Assembly (NCBI GenBank): GCA_022825855.1
Contig: JAJDWB010000013.1
Location: forward strand, 248,001-312,000
From: Dehalococcoidia bacterium
GTDB lineage: Bacteria > Chloroflexota > Dehalococcoidia > Bin125
Reading direction: 5' to 3'
Length of the DNA stretch: 64,000 bases
This document shows, piece after piece, positions 42,211-49,413 of this stretch. Within the stretch, counting starts at the first letter, position 1. Each line of letters opens with the position of its first letter. Both the position numbers and the translations under genes were made by a program. The notes beneath the pieces are model-generated. The model was not told the DNA's origin and searched no databases. It saw only the letters and a list, made by a program, of their open reading frames with translations.

Positions 42211-42776
42211 ACCGCCAACTCGCCGCCTGCGCCGCGCTCGTCCTGACCGGCCTCTCCGCTTTGCTGCTCGCAGCCTGCGGCGGATCGGGCGACGGCGGAC
42301 CCTCGGGCGGCATCTACGACCATCCCGCGCTCGAGCTGTACGACAACGAGCACACCACCGACGCCCAGTTGCACCTGCCCTCCGGCGCGTCCGCCGACTA
42401 CACCGTGATCCCGCCCTACGGCGAGGAGCACTCTCCCATCCCCCAGCCTTGCGGCGCTTACGAAGCGACCCCCACGTTCGAGATGGTCGTCCACGCCATG
42501 GAGCACGGCGCGGTCGTGATCTGGTACTCCCCCGATGACATCAGCAGCGACCAGAAGCAACAGCTCACCGGGATCACGGCCAGACACTTCGAAGACGGTG
42601 ACTACGTCATTCAGGCGCCCTACGGCGGTCTGTCCAGCCCGATCATGCTCGTCGCCTGGGGTGTCCGCCTGCCCCTGGACGGCATCGAGGAACGAACCAT
42701 TGACCAGTTCTTCGACGAGTTCCACGACGAAGCCCCGGAGCCCCTCGCTGCCGGCGGCTGCTCGACAGCGGGCTGA
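42207..42776 (+). CDS. DUF3105-family lipoprotein
   Basis: The 189-residue lipoprotein has a signal peptide with lipobox LLAAC (Cys24) and a DUF3105 domain. Its conserved histidines His75 (PPYGEEHSP), His96 and His100 (VVHAMEHGAVVIWY) and Cys82 are retained, consistent with metal binding at the outer face of the membrane. The ATG overlaps the stop of the degenerate paralogue by 4 bases, so the two are co-translated and may form a complex. Position at the end of the CoA-transferase operon is unexplained. Confidence 0.78.
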   Translation: MNRQLAACAALVLTGLSALLLAACGGSGDGGPSGGIYDHPALELYDNEHTTDAQLHLPSGASADYTVIPPYGEEHSPIPQPCGAYEATPTFEMVVHAMEHGAVVIWYSPDDISSDQKQQLTGITARHFEDGDYVIQAPYGGLSSPIMLVAWGVRLPLDGIEERTIDQFFDEFHDEAPEPLAAGGCSTAG

Positions 42777-42790
42777 AACCCGTCACCTCG

Positions 42791-42796
42791 TACACT
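42791..42796 (+). promoter_or_regulatory. -10 box giving a leaderless start for the CoA-ligase gene
   Basis: TACACT is followed by seven bases and GTG 42804, without a Shine-Dalgarno. It starts a new two-gene unit after the DUF3105 genes. Confidence 0.55.
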
Positions 42797-42803
42797 CTCA
42801 ACC

Positions 42804-44240
42804 GTGACCGAACCTCACCCCCTCGACCCCATCTTCTACCCGCGCGGCGTCGCCGTCGTCGGCGCGTCTCGCGACAGCCGCAATCCACGCGGTCCCGGAG
42901 ATTGGATCCACTCACTCAAGGACGCCGGTCAGCCCAACATCTATCCGGTCAATCCAAGGGCCGACGAGATCGATGGTCTGACTGCCTACGCGCGGCTGAC
43001 CGACATTACCGGTCCAGTAGACCACGTGATCAGCGCCATCCCCGCCGCCTACGTCCTCGAGATGCTCGAGGATGCCTCCGCCAAGGGCGTCCGCTCCATC
43101 CATCTCTTCACCGCCGGCTTCGCCGAGACCGGCATCGAGGACCGGCTGCAACTCCAACAACAACTCAAGTCGCGCGCCGCCGAGCTTGGCATCCGCCTGA
43201 TCGGTCCCAATTGCTTGGGGCTCTATGTGCCCGAGGGCAGAGTCTCGTTCGCACAACAATTGCCGACCGACGCCGGGCCCGTTGCCTTCTTCTCCCAATC
43301 CGGCACCAACGCCAGCGACGTCACCTACAACGGCGCAGTGCGCGGCCTGCGCTTCTCCAAGGTTGTTTCCTTCGGCAACGCCATTGACGTGTCGGGCGCC
43401 GAGCTGATCGACTACGCCGCCGGCGATCCCGGCACCGAGATCATCGGCGCGTACATCGAAGGCATGACGGACGCGCGGGACTTCTTCGCCTCGCTGCGCC
43501 GCGCCTCGCGCCTCAAGCCCGTTGCCCTGCTCAAGGGCGGACTGCTGCCCTCCGGCGGGCGCGCCACGCAGTCGCACACCGCGTCGCTCGCTGGTTCCGG
43601 CGACATCTGGGCGACCGCCGCCCGCCAGACCAACACTGTCCTAGTGCACAACATGCAGGAGATGATCGACGTGCTGGTCGGCTGGAGATTCGGCGCCGTG
43701 CCGGCCGGTCCGAGGCTCGGTCTGATAGTGGGCGGCGGCGGGGTCTCCGTGCAAGGCGCAGATGACGTTGAGCGCGAAGGACTCGAACTGCCCGCATTGG
43801 GCGAACACACGCTTTCACGGCTTGCCGAGGTCACGCCGGTCGCCGGTACCGGCATTCGCAATCCCGTCGACACGATGTCGCTCTGGGACGGTCAGAGAAT
43901 CCGTCCGACCCTCGATGCCGTCGCCGAGGACCCTCGGGTCGACGCCGTCATCGTGCAGGTGGGCATGAGCTGGGGCGTCGGCTTCTTCGGAGGCGAGCAA
44001 ACCGATGTGCGGCAACGGATGGTTGATGAGATTGCCGAAGCGAGACGGAGGCACGGCATGGCCATTGCGATGGTCGTGCCCTTCAACATGGATCATCGGC
44101 ACGGACAGTCCAACGCTGCGCTCGCGCGCATGATCTCCGAGGCGGGTCTGCCGCTCTACTACAGCATCCGCGACGCCGCTCGGGCGATGAAACGCCTCCA
44201 CACCTGGCACACCCGCCGAATCGAAAGGTCCGCGACATGA
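42804..44240 (+). CDS. CoA-binding succinyl-CoA synthetase-like ligase (ADP-forming acyl-CoA synthetase alpha-like)
   Basis: The 478-residue protein starts with a CoA-binding Rossmann domain (FYPRGVAVVGASRDSRNPRG). It continues with the ligase domain: GPNCLGLYVPEGRVSF, FFSQSGTNASDV and the phospho-His motif QSHTASLAGSGDIW. A third domain begins GLIVGGGGVSVQGADDVE. It lacks the ATP-grasp beta domain of full-length ADP-forming acyl-CoA synthetases, and no beta subunit lies next to it. It may act with a beta subunit encoded elsewhere. The start GTG overlaps no other gene and follows a leaderless-type promoter. A nitroreductase is co-translated after it. Confidence 0.8.
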   Translation: MTEPHPLDPIFYPRGVAVVGASRDSRNPRGPGDWIHSLKDAGQPNIYPVNPRADEIDGLTAYARLTDITGPVDHVISAIPAAYVLEMLEDASAKGVRSIHLFTAGFAETGIEDRLQLQQQLKSRAAELGIRLIGPNCLGLYVPEGRVSFAQQLPTDAGPVAFFSQSGTNASDVTYNGAVRGLRFSKVVSFGNAIDVSGAELIDYAAGDPGTEIIGAYIEGMTDARDFFASLRRASRLKPVALLKGGLLPSGGRATQSHTASLAGSGDIWATAARQTNTVLVHNMQEMIDVLVGWRFGAVPAGPRLGLIVGGGGVSVQGADDVEREGLELPALGEHTLSRLAEVTPVAGTGIRNPVDTMSLWDGQRIRPTLDAVAEDPRVDAVIVQVGMSWGVGFFGGEQTDVRQRMVDEIAEARRRHGMAIAMVVPFNMDHRHGQSNAALARMISEAGLPLYYSIRDAARAMKRLHTWHTRRIERSAT

Positions 44241-44863
44241 GCAACCGAACCACCGACATCTACGAAGTCATGCAGACCCAACGCGCCATCCGCCGCTGGA
44301 CCGACGAATCCGTCGACCGCGAAACCATCGAGCGCATCATCCAGGCCGGTTGCTGGGCCCCCAGCGGCAGCAACTCCCAGCCCTGGGGATTCCTCGTCGT
44401 CACCGACGACGGCATCCGCGAGCGACTCGCGGCGGCAATCCGCGAGTCCTTCGCCTCGCGCTTCGGCGCAGACCGCCCCAACCCCGACGAGATCGAAGAT
44501 CCGACCACCCGCCGCATGCTGCGCGGAGCCTTCAACCTCTTCGACAACTTCGCCGCCGCCCCCGTCTGGATCATCCCCTGCCTCGTCCGCCCCGAGTCGC
44601 CCGCGCCGACCGGCCTGCTCGCCGGCAGCAGCATCTATCCCAGCATCCAGAACATGATGCTCGCCGCCCGCGCCGAAGGACTCGGCACCGTCCTCACCAC
44701 CCCGCAGGACGGCATCATCGACCAGCTCCGCGCCGAACTCAACCTGCCCGACAACGCCACCCCCGTCGCCGTCATCCCCATGGGCCACCCAAACGCCAAC
44801 TTCGGCCCCGTCACCCGCAAACCCCTCTCCGACTTCCTCCACTGGAACGGCTGGAACGCGTAA
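44237..44863 (+). CDS. Nitroreductase-family flavoprotein
   Basis: The 208-residue FMN enzyme starts with TQRAIRRWTDESVDRETIER, followed by GCWAPSGSNSQPWGFLVVTDD (FMN phosphate site). It has the late SIYPSIQNMMLAARAEGLGTVLTT and VAVIPMGHPN motifs. It reduces nitro, quinone or enone groups with NAD(P)H. The ATG overlaps the ligase stop by 4 bases. The physiological substrate is unknown; coupling to the CoA ligase suggests an enoyl or aromatic acid pathway. Confidence 0.88.
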   Translation: MSNRTTDIYEVMQTQRAIRRWTDESVDRETIERIIQAGCWAPSGSNSQPWGFLVVTDDGIRERLAAAIRESFASRFGADRPNPDEIEDPTTRRMLRGAFNLFDNFAAAPVWIIPCLVRPESPAPTGLLAGSSIYPSIQNMMLAARAEGLGTVLTTPQDGIIDQLRAELNLPDNATPVAVIPMGHPNANFGPVTRKPLSDFLHWNGWNA

Positions 44864-44897
44864 TCACGTTGGCCACGAGTTGCTCGTCGCGATGGAT

Positions 44898-44937
44898 CCG
44901 TCATTCCCGCGCTTGCCGCGGGAATCTCGCCGAATTC
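44898..44937. repeat. Intergenic palindromic repeat, copy 3
   Basis: CCGTCATTCCCGCGCTTGCC with inverted partner GCGGGAATCTCGCCGAATTC, the same element as at 13982 and 22013. It lies 34 bases after the nitroreductase stop, at the start of a 425-base gene-free stretch. Confidence 0.82.
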
Positions 44938-44967
44938 TGCTCAGACCTTTCGCCGCGTTCCGAATTG

Positions 44968-44990
44968 CGCTACCATCAGAACATATGGGC
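44968..44990 (+). promoter_or_regulatory. Promoter-like copy of the GAACAT element
   Basis: GCGCTACCATCAGAACATAT repeats the sequence at 20335-20354 with two differences. It contains a TACCAT -10-like hexamer and half of a GAAC-N4-GTTC LexA box. No clear gene follows at once; the AlkA-like gene is about 300 bases downstream. Confidence 0.35.
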
Positions 44991-45086
44991 GCGCAGCGAC
45001 AATCACAGCACTCCATCCTGCCGTTCGCTGCACTCCGCACAGCACCGCACACCGCCGCTCCAGACCGCACAACATCGGTCGAATCC

Positions 45087-45133
45087 CGCACAAAATCCGT
45101 CCAAAATCGAACACAGTCGAACAAAACCGAACA
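45087..45133. repeat. Helically phased CGAACA repeats in low-GC gene-free DNA
   Basis: CGAACA occurs at 45108, 45118 and 45128, an exact 10-base period with four-base spacers; degenerate copies lie at 45098 (CGTCCA) and 45087 (CGCACA). The whole stretch 44985-45260 is A-rich and unlike the surrounding genes. An open frame of 90 codons crosses it but has no ribosome binding site and no protein-like composition. Confidence 0.6.
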
Positions 45134-45288
45134 AACACGGCTGGCAAAACCTGGCAAGAATTGTTCAAAACTGTCCCAAATTGATCCCCCCGGATCACGC
45201 GATCCCCAGCAAAACACTGGAGACCACGCGTTTTTCGGCACCGGAGAAAAAATCTGACCCGACCACCTGAATCCGCGAGAACTCCACC

Positions 45289-45936
45289 ATGCCAACACCC
45301 CGACGCAGATTCTCAATCCGCCAGGCCAGCGCCCATCTCCGCGACGCCGACCCAATCCTCGCGCGCCTGATCGACGAGCACGGTTCCTACCAGCCGCGAC
45401 CGTCGCCCGACCCCTGGTCCGCCCTTGTCCGAGCCATCCTCTTCCAGCAGCTCGCCGGCGCGGCAGCCTCCGCCATCCAGCGCAAGTGGTACGGCTTCTA
45501 CGGCGATGAAGAAGCCACCCCCACGCCCGAGCAAATCCTTGAGACCTCCGACGAGGACTTCCGCGCCTGCGGCATCTCCCGCCAGAAAATGTCGTACCTC
45601 CGCGACCTCGCGCTCCACACCTCCGACGGCCGGCTCAAGCTCACGCGCCTCAGTCGCATGTCCGACGACGACGTGATCAAGGCGCTCACCGCGGTCAAGG
45701 GCGTCGGCGAGTGGACCGCCCACATGCACCTCATGTTTCATCTCGGCCGGCCCGACATCCTGCCCGTCGGCGATCTTGGCGTGCGCAAGGGGATGCAGGT
45801 GGCCTACGCACTCTCCGAGATGCCGACTCCGAAGGAAGCGATCGGGATTGGCGCGAAGTGGGCCCCGTTCCGTTCGGTCGGCAGTTGGTACATGTGGCGC
45901 GCCGCCGATACCTTCACCCCGGAACAATCAATGTGA
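45289..45936 (+). CDS. DNA-3-methyladenine glycosylase II-like (AlkA/HhH-GPD)
   Basis: The 215-residue glycosylase has the helix-hairpin-helix LTAVKGVGEWTAHM (133-146) and the catalytic Asp162 in ILPVGDLGVRKGM. The earlier SALVRAILFQQLAGAAASAI (44-63) is also typical. It lacks the N-terminal domain of E. coli AlkA and is the short form. It excises alkylated bases in base-excision repair. The gene-free region upstream holds GAACA half-sites similar to LexA boxes, so damage-responsive control is possible. Confidence 0.9.
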   Translation: MPTPRRRFSIRQASAHLRDADPILARLIDEHGSYQPRPSPDPWSALVRAILFQQLAGAAASAIQRKWYGFYGDEEATPTPEQILETSDEDFRACGISRQKMSYLRDLALHTSDGRLKLTRLSRMSDDDVIKALTAVKGVGEWTAHMHLMFHLGRPDILPVGDLGVRKGMQVAYALSEMPTPKEAIGIGAKWAPFRSVGSWYMWRAADTFTPEQSM

Positions 45937-45946
45937 GGACTCCGAA

Positions 45947-46879
45947 ATGGCAGATGCTTCCCGCGACCAACTGATCGGCTTCATCGGCGTCGGCAACATC
46001 GGCAATCCGATGGCCCGCAACCTGATCGAGGCCGGCCATCAACTGGTCATCTTCGATCTGCGCTCCGAGGTCATGGAGAACCTGCTCGAACTCGGCGCGG
46101 AATCCGCCCAGAGCGGCGCCGAGGTCGCCTCCCGTTGCTCAATCGTCTTCAGCTCGCTGCCCGGCCCGCCCGAGATCGAAGCCGCGATCACCGCCGCCGA
46201 CGGCATCCTCGCCGGCGCCGGCCGCGGCGACATCCACGTCGACCTGAGCAGCAACTCGATCACCACCGTGCGCCGCTTGGCCCAGCTCGAGGCCGATGCC
46301 GGAGTCAGCTTCATCGACGCCCCGGTCACCGGCGGCGTGCCCGGCGCTGAAGCGGGAACGCTCACCGTGCTCGGCAGCGGCGACGCCGACGCATTCGAGC
46401 GCGTCCGTCCCTTGCTCGACCACATCGGCGCGAACATCTTCCATCTCGGCGAGGCCGGAGCCGGCTGCCTGTTCAAGCTGCTCAACAACGTGATCATCCT
46501 CTGCGGCAATCAAATCGTCCAGGAAGCGCTGGTCCTCGGGACCAAGGCCGGACTCGATCCTGAGGACCTGGTCGAGAAGCTGCGCCTCGGCACCGCCCGA
46601 CCCTACATGGGACTCGCTCCCTACCTGCTGGGCAAGCGCTTCGACAATCCCTCCTTCACCCTGCGCCTGGCCGAGAAGGACGTGTCGCTCGCCCTCGAAG
46701 CCGCCCGTGTCAACCAGGTCCCCATGCCCGTCGCCAACGCCGCCCATCAGACTTTCCTCCGAGCGCTCAGCGCCGGACACGGCGAGCAGTCCTTCCTCGC
46801 CACTCTCCAGGCCCTCGAAGCCGCAGCCGGAACCGAAATCCCCACCGTCCAGATCGAGGGCGGCGGAGCGTCGTTGTAA
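45947..46879 (+). CDS. 3-hydroxyisobutyrate dehydrogenase-family oxidoreductase (first of a pair)
   Basis: The 310-residue protein has the Rossmann motif IGFIGVGNIGNPMA (10-23), the substrate loop FIDAPVTGGVPGAEAGTL (122-139) and the catalytic Lys177 in GCLFKLLNN. These enzymes oxidise beta-hydroxyacids with NAD(P). ATG 45947 has GAGGA upstream; longer in-frame starts fall inside the glycosylase gene. It is followed after 22 bases by a close paralogue. The substrate may be a branched beta-hydroxyacid, but the clues are only contextual. Confidence 0.9.
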   Translation: MADASRDQLIGFIGVGNIGNPMARNLIEAGHQLVIFDLRSEVMENLLELGAESAQSGAEVASRCSIVFSSLPGPPEIEAAITAADGILAGAGRGDIHVDLSSNSITTVRRLAQLEADAGVSFIDAPVTGGVPGAEAGTLTVLGSGDADAFERVRPLLDHIGANIFHLGEAGAGCLFKLLNNVIILCGNQIVQEALVLGTKAGLDPEDLVEKLRLGTARPYMGLAPYLLGKRFDNPSFTLRLAEKDVSLALEAARVNQVPMPVANAAHQTFLRALSAGHGEQSFLATLQALEAAAGTEIPTVQIEGGGASL

Positions 46880-46901
46880 TCGCAGGACCGGAGACCTGGC
46901 C

Positions 46902-47831
46902 ATGAGCAGCAGAGACCAGCGCATCGGATTCATCGGCGCCGGCAACATCGGCAATCCCATGGCCTGCCAGCTAATCCGCGGCGGACATCAACTCGTCGTC
47001 TTCGATCTGCGGCCCGAGGCCATCGAAAACCTGCTCGAACTCGGCGCAGAACCCGCTGACAGCGCCGCCGAGGTCGCCTCACGCTGCGCCATCGTCTTCA
47101 CCTCGCTGCCCGGACCGCCTCAGATCGAAGCGGCCACCGCCGGTCCCGACGGCATCCTCGCCGGCTGCTCCCCCGGCGACATCCACATCGACCTCAGTAC
47201 CAACTCACGACGCGGAGTGCAGCGCATCCTCGAACTGGAGACGCAAGCCGGAGTCACGCACATCGACGCGCCCGTCACCGGCGGCGTCGTCCGCGCCGGC
47301 CAGGGCACGCTCACCGTGCTCGGCAGCGGCGACCCCGACACGTTCGAGCAAATCCGTCCGCTGCTCGATCACATCGGAGAGCACGTCCTCTATCTCGGCG
47401 AGGCCGGCATGGGCTGCCTCTACAAACTGGTCAACAACGTGATCGTGCTCTCCGGCCACCTGATCGTGCAGGAGGCGTTGGTCGTCGGCGCTAAGGCCGG
47501 ACTCGACCGCCAGGACTTGGTCGACAAGCTGCGCAGCGGCACCGCCCGCCCGTTCATGGGTCTCGCCGATCAATTCCTGGCCAAGCAGTGGGAGGATCCG
47601 ACCTCCACCACCTACATCGCCGAAAAAGACGTCGCGCTGGCGCTGGAGCTCGCCCGCGAGCTACAGGTCCCCATGCCCGTCGCCAACGCCGCCCACCAGA
47701 CCTATCTGGCAACCATGGCAGCCGGATTCGAAGAGCTGCATCACTACAGCACGCTCGACATGATGGAGGCCGCCGCGGGCGTCGACGTGCCGCCTGCCGC
47801 GCCTACCAGGCGTCCACCGGATGCTTCTTGA
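46902..47831 (+). CDS. 3-hydroxyisobutyrate dehydrogenase-family oxidoreductase (second of a pair)
   Basis: This 309-residue paralogue aligns with the preceding protein over its whole length: IGFIGAGNIGNPMA, HIDAPVTGGVVRAGQGTL and catalytic Lys175 in GCLYKLVNN. Identity looks roughly 60 percent by eye in the first half and lower at the C terminus, where it ends in a Pro/Arg-rich tail. GGAG precedes the ATG. The last 29 bases overlap the convergent carboxyltransferase gene tail to tail. Confidence 0.9.
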   Translation: MSSRDQRIGFIGAGNIGNPMACQLIRGGHQLVVFDLRPEAIENLLELGAEPADSAAEVASRCAIVFTSLPGPPQIEAATAGPDGILAGCSPGDIHIDLSTNSRRGVQRILELETQAGVTHIDAPVTGGVVRAGQGTLTVLGSGDPDTFEQIRPLLDHIGEHVLYLGEAGMGCLYKLVNNVIVLSGHLIVQEALVVGAKAGLDRQDLVDKLRSGTARPFMGLADQFLAKQWEDPTSTTYIAEKDVALALELARELQVPMPVANAAHQTYLATMAAGFEELHHYSTLDMMEAAAGVDVPPAAPTRRPPDAS

Positions 47832-49326
47832 CCGGCGACAACGGCGCGCGCGGCGTCATCCGCAACATCGCGATCAGCCGTTCGCGCGTCTCCTCCGGCG
47901 CAATCACGTCGTCGAAGTCGTACCGCTTGCCCGCATTGATCGCCGAGTTCCGCTCGCGCATCTCGGCCGCCCACTCGTCCCGCAACCGCTTCGCCTCCGC
48001 CGGATCGTCCCGTTCCACTACGCGGATGAGATCGCGGTTCACCAGCAGCGACGCGCCCTCAAGTCCCATGCCGCCCGACTCGGCCGTCGGCCAGGCCAGC
48101 CTCAGGTCGCGGTTCGCATACGAGTTGCCCATCGCCGCCGGACCGAGTCCGTAAGCCTTGCGCAACTGGATCGTGTAGAGCGGAACCGTGCGGTTCTGGT
48201 GCGCGATGATCGGCCGCGCGTGATGCCGCGCGATGCCCGCCTCTTCTGCCGGCCGCCCGACCATGTAGCCGGGATTGTCGATCAACGAGACCATCGCGAT
48301 CTCATAGGCGTCGCAGAGCTGGATGAAGCGCGCGATCTTGTCCGACGCGTCCGAATCGATCGCCCCGGCAATCACCGAGAGCGGCTGGTTGGCGATGATC
48401 CCCACCGATCGCCCGCCCAACCTGGCCAGCGCCGTCACCAGTTGCGGCGCCCACTTGGGCCGCAGCTCGAACACCGTGTCACGATCCATGATCGCCCGGA
48501 TCACTCGCCGTATGTCGTAAGCCCGCCGTCGATTCGAAGGCACGATCGAGCGGATCCGTTCAGCCCACGGATCGATGTCGCCGTCGGGCAGGTCGTAGAG
48601 GAAGTAGCGCAGATACCTGCCGGCCGCATCGATCGCCTCCGCTTCGCTCTCGACCATCAGGTCGATCCCGCCGACCCGCTCGTGCATCTCGGCCGGGCCA
48701 ATCTCGTCCGGCGTCAGCTTCAGTCCCATCGCGCCCTCGACCAGCGGCGGTCCGCCCATGCCGATCGCCGAGTCGCGGGTCGCCACGATGAAGTCGGACA
48801 GTCCGGCGATCGAGGCATTGCCGGCGAACGACCGACCCGACACCACCGAGACGGTCGGCACCCAGCCCGAGAGCTGCGCCATGCCGTCGAACGTGCCCCA
48901 GCGGCCGGTCAGGCCCATGCGCGATCCGGCCAGATCGTGCGCCCGCGCGCCGCCGCCGTCGGCGAACGTGATCATCGGCCAGCGGCGCTCATGCGCCAGC
49001 TCGATCAGCCGGTCGAACTTGCCATGATTCAGCGCCGTCTGCGTGCCGCCCTGCACTGTGTAGTCGTAGGACGCAATCGCCACCGGATGCCCGTCGACCG
49101 TGCCGAAGCCCTGCACCAGGCCGTCCGCCGGCCCCTGCATCGACTGGTTCGCGGGCACGGCCAGCACGCCGTACTCGACAAAGCTGTCCGCATCGAGCAT
49201 CATCCCAATCCGCTCGCGAGCCGTGAACTTGTCCCTGGCGTGCACCTTCGCCGAGGCCTCCGGGCGCGCCGCGTCCATGGCCCGCGATCGCGCGTCCAGC
49301 ACTTCCTGGATGATCGCTTCGTCCAT
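47803..49326 (-). CDS. Acyl-CoA carboxylase carboxyltransferase (beta) subunit
   Basis: The 507-residue protein has the two crotonase-fold halves of acetyl/propionyl/methylcrotonyl-CoA carboxyltransferases: DGLVQGFGTVDGHPVAIASY, FADGGGARAHDL and GRSFAGNASIAGLSDFIVAT in the first, SVGIIANQPLSVIAGAIDSD and LIDNPGYMVGRPAEEAGI in the second. It transfers CO2 from carboxybiotin to an acyl-CoA. No biotin carboxylase or biotin-carrier gene is adjacent, which is unusual. ATG 49326 is chosen over 49359 because the latter abuts the -10 box TACCGT, while GGAGGGG precedes 49326. Confidence 0.9.
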   Translation of the reverse strand: MDEAIIQEVLDARSRAMDAARPEASAKVHARDKFTARERIGMMLDADSFVEYGVLAVPANQSMQGPADGLVQGFGTVDGHPVAIASYDYTVQGGTQTALNHGKFDRLIELAHERRWPMITFADGGGARAHDLAGSRMGLTGRWGTFDGMAQLSGWVPTVSVVSGRSFAGNASIAGLSDFIVATRDSAIGMGGPPLVEGAMGLKLTPDEIGPAEMHERVGGIDLMVESEAEAIDAAGRYLRYFLYDLPDGDIDPWAERIRSIVPSNRRRAYDIRRVIRAIMDRDTVFELRPKWAPQLVTALARLGGRSVGIIANQPLSVIAGAIDSDASDKIARFIQLCDAYEIAMVSLIDNPGYMVGRPAEEAGIARHHARPIIAHQNRTVPLYTIQLRKAYGLGPAAMGNSYANRDLRLAWPTAESGGMGLEGASLLVNRDLIRVVERDDPAEAKRLRDEWAAEMRERNSAINAGKRYDFDDVIAPEETRERLIAMLRMTPRAPLSPVKKHPVDAW

Positions 49327-49358
49327 CGGTCCGTTCCCCTCCGCTGGTACCCTCCGCA

Positions 49359-49365
49359 TACGGTA
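49359..49365. promoter_or_regulatory. Overlapping divergent -10 boxes
   Basis: TACGGT on the plus strand (49359-49364) and TACCGT on the minus strand (49365-49360) occupy the same bases. They would drive the acyl-CoA synthetase and the carboxyltransferase in opposite directions. Both predicted leaders then contain a purine-rich ribosome binding site. Confidence 0.4.
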
Positions 49366-49413
49366 TCCGCTGATCAGAATCGCCCGCCTTGCAGCAGGAG
49401 TTGGAGTTGATCC

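Noticed and set aside
44985-45257. A 90-codon ORF in the low-GC tract
   Set aside because: No ribosome binding site, Thr/Lys/Gln-rich low-complexity peptide and direct repeats in the DNA argue for non-coding sequence.
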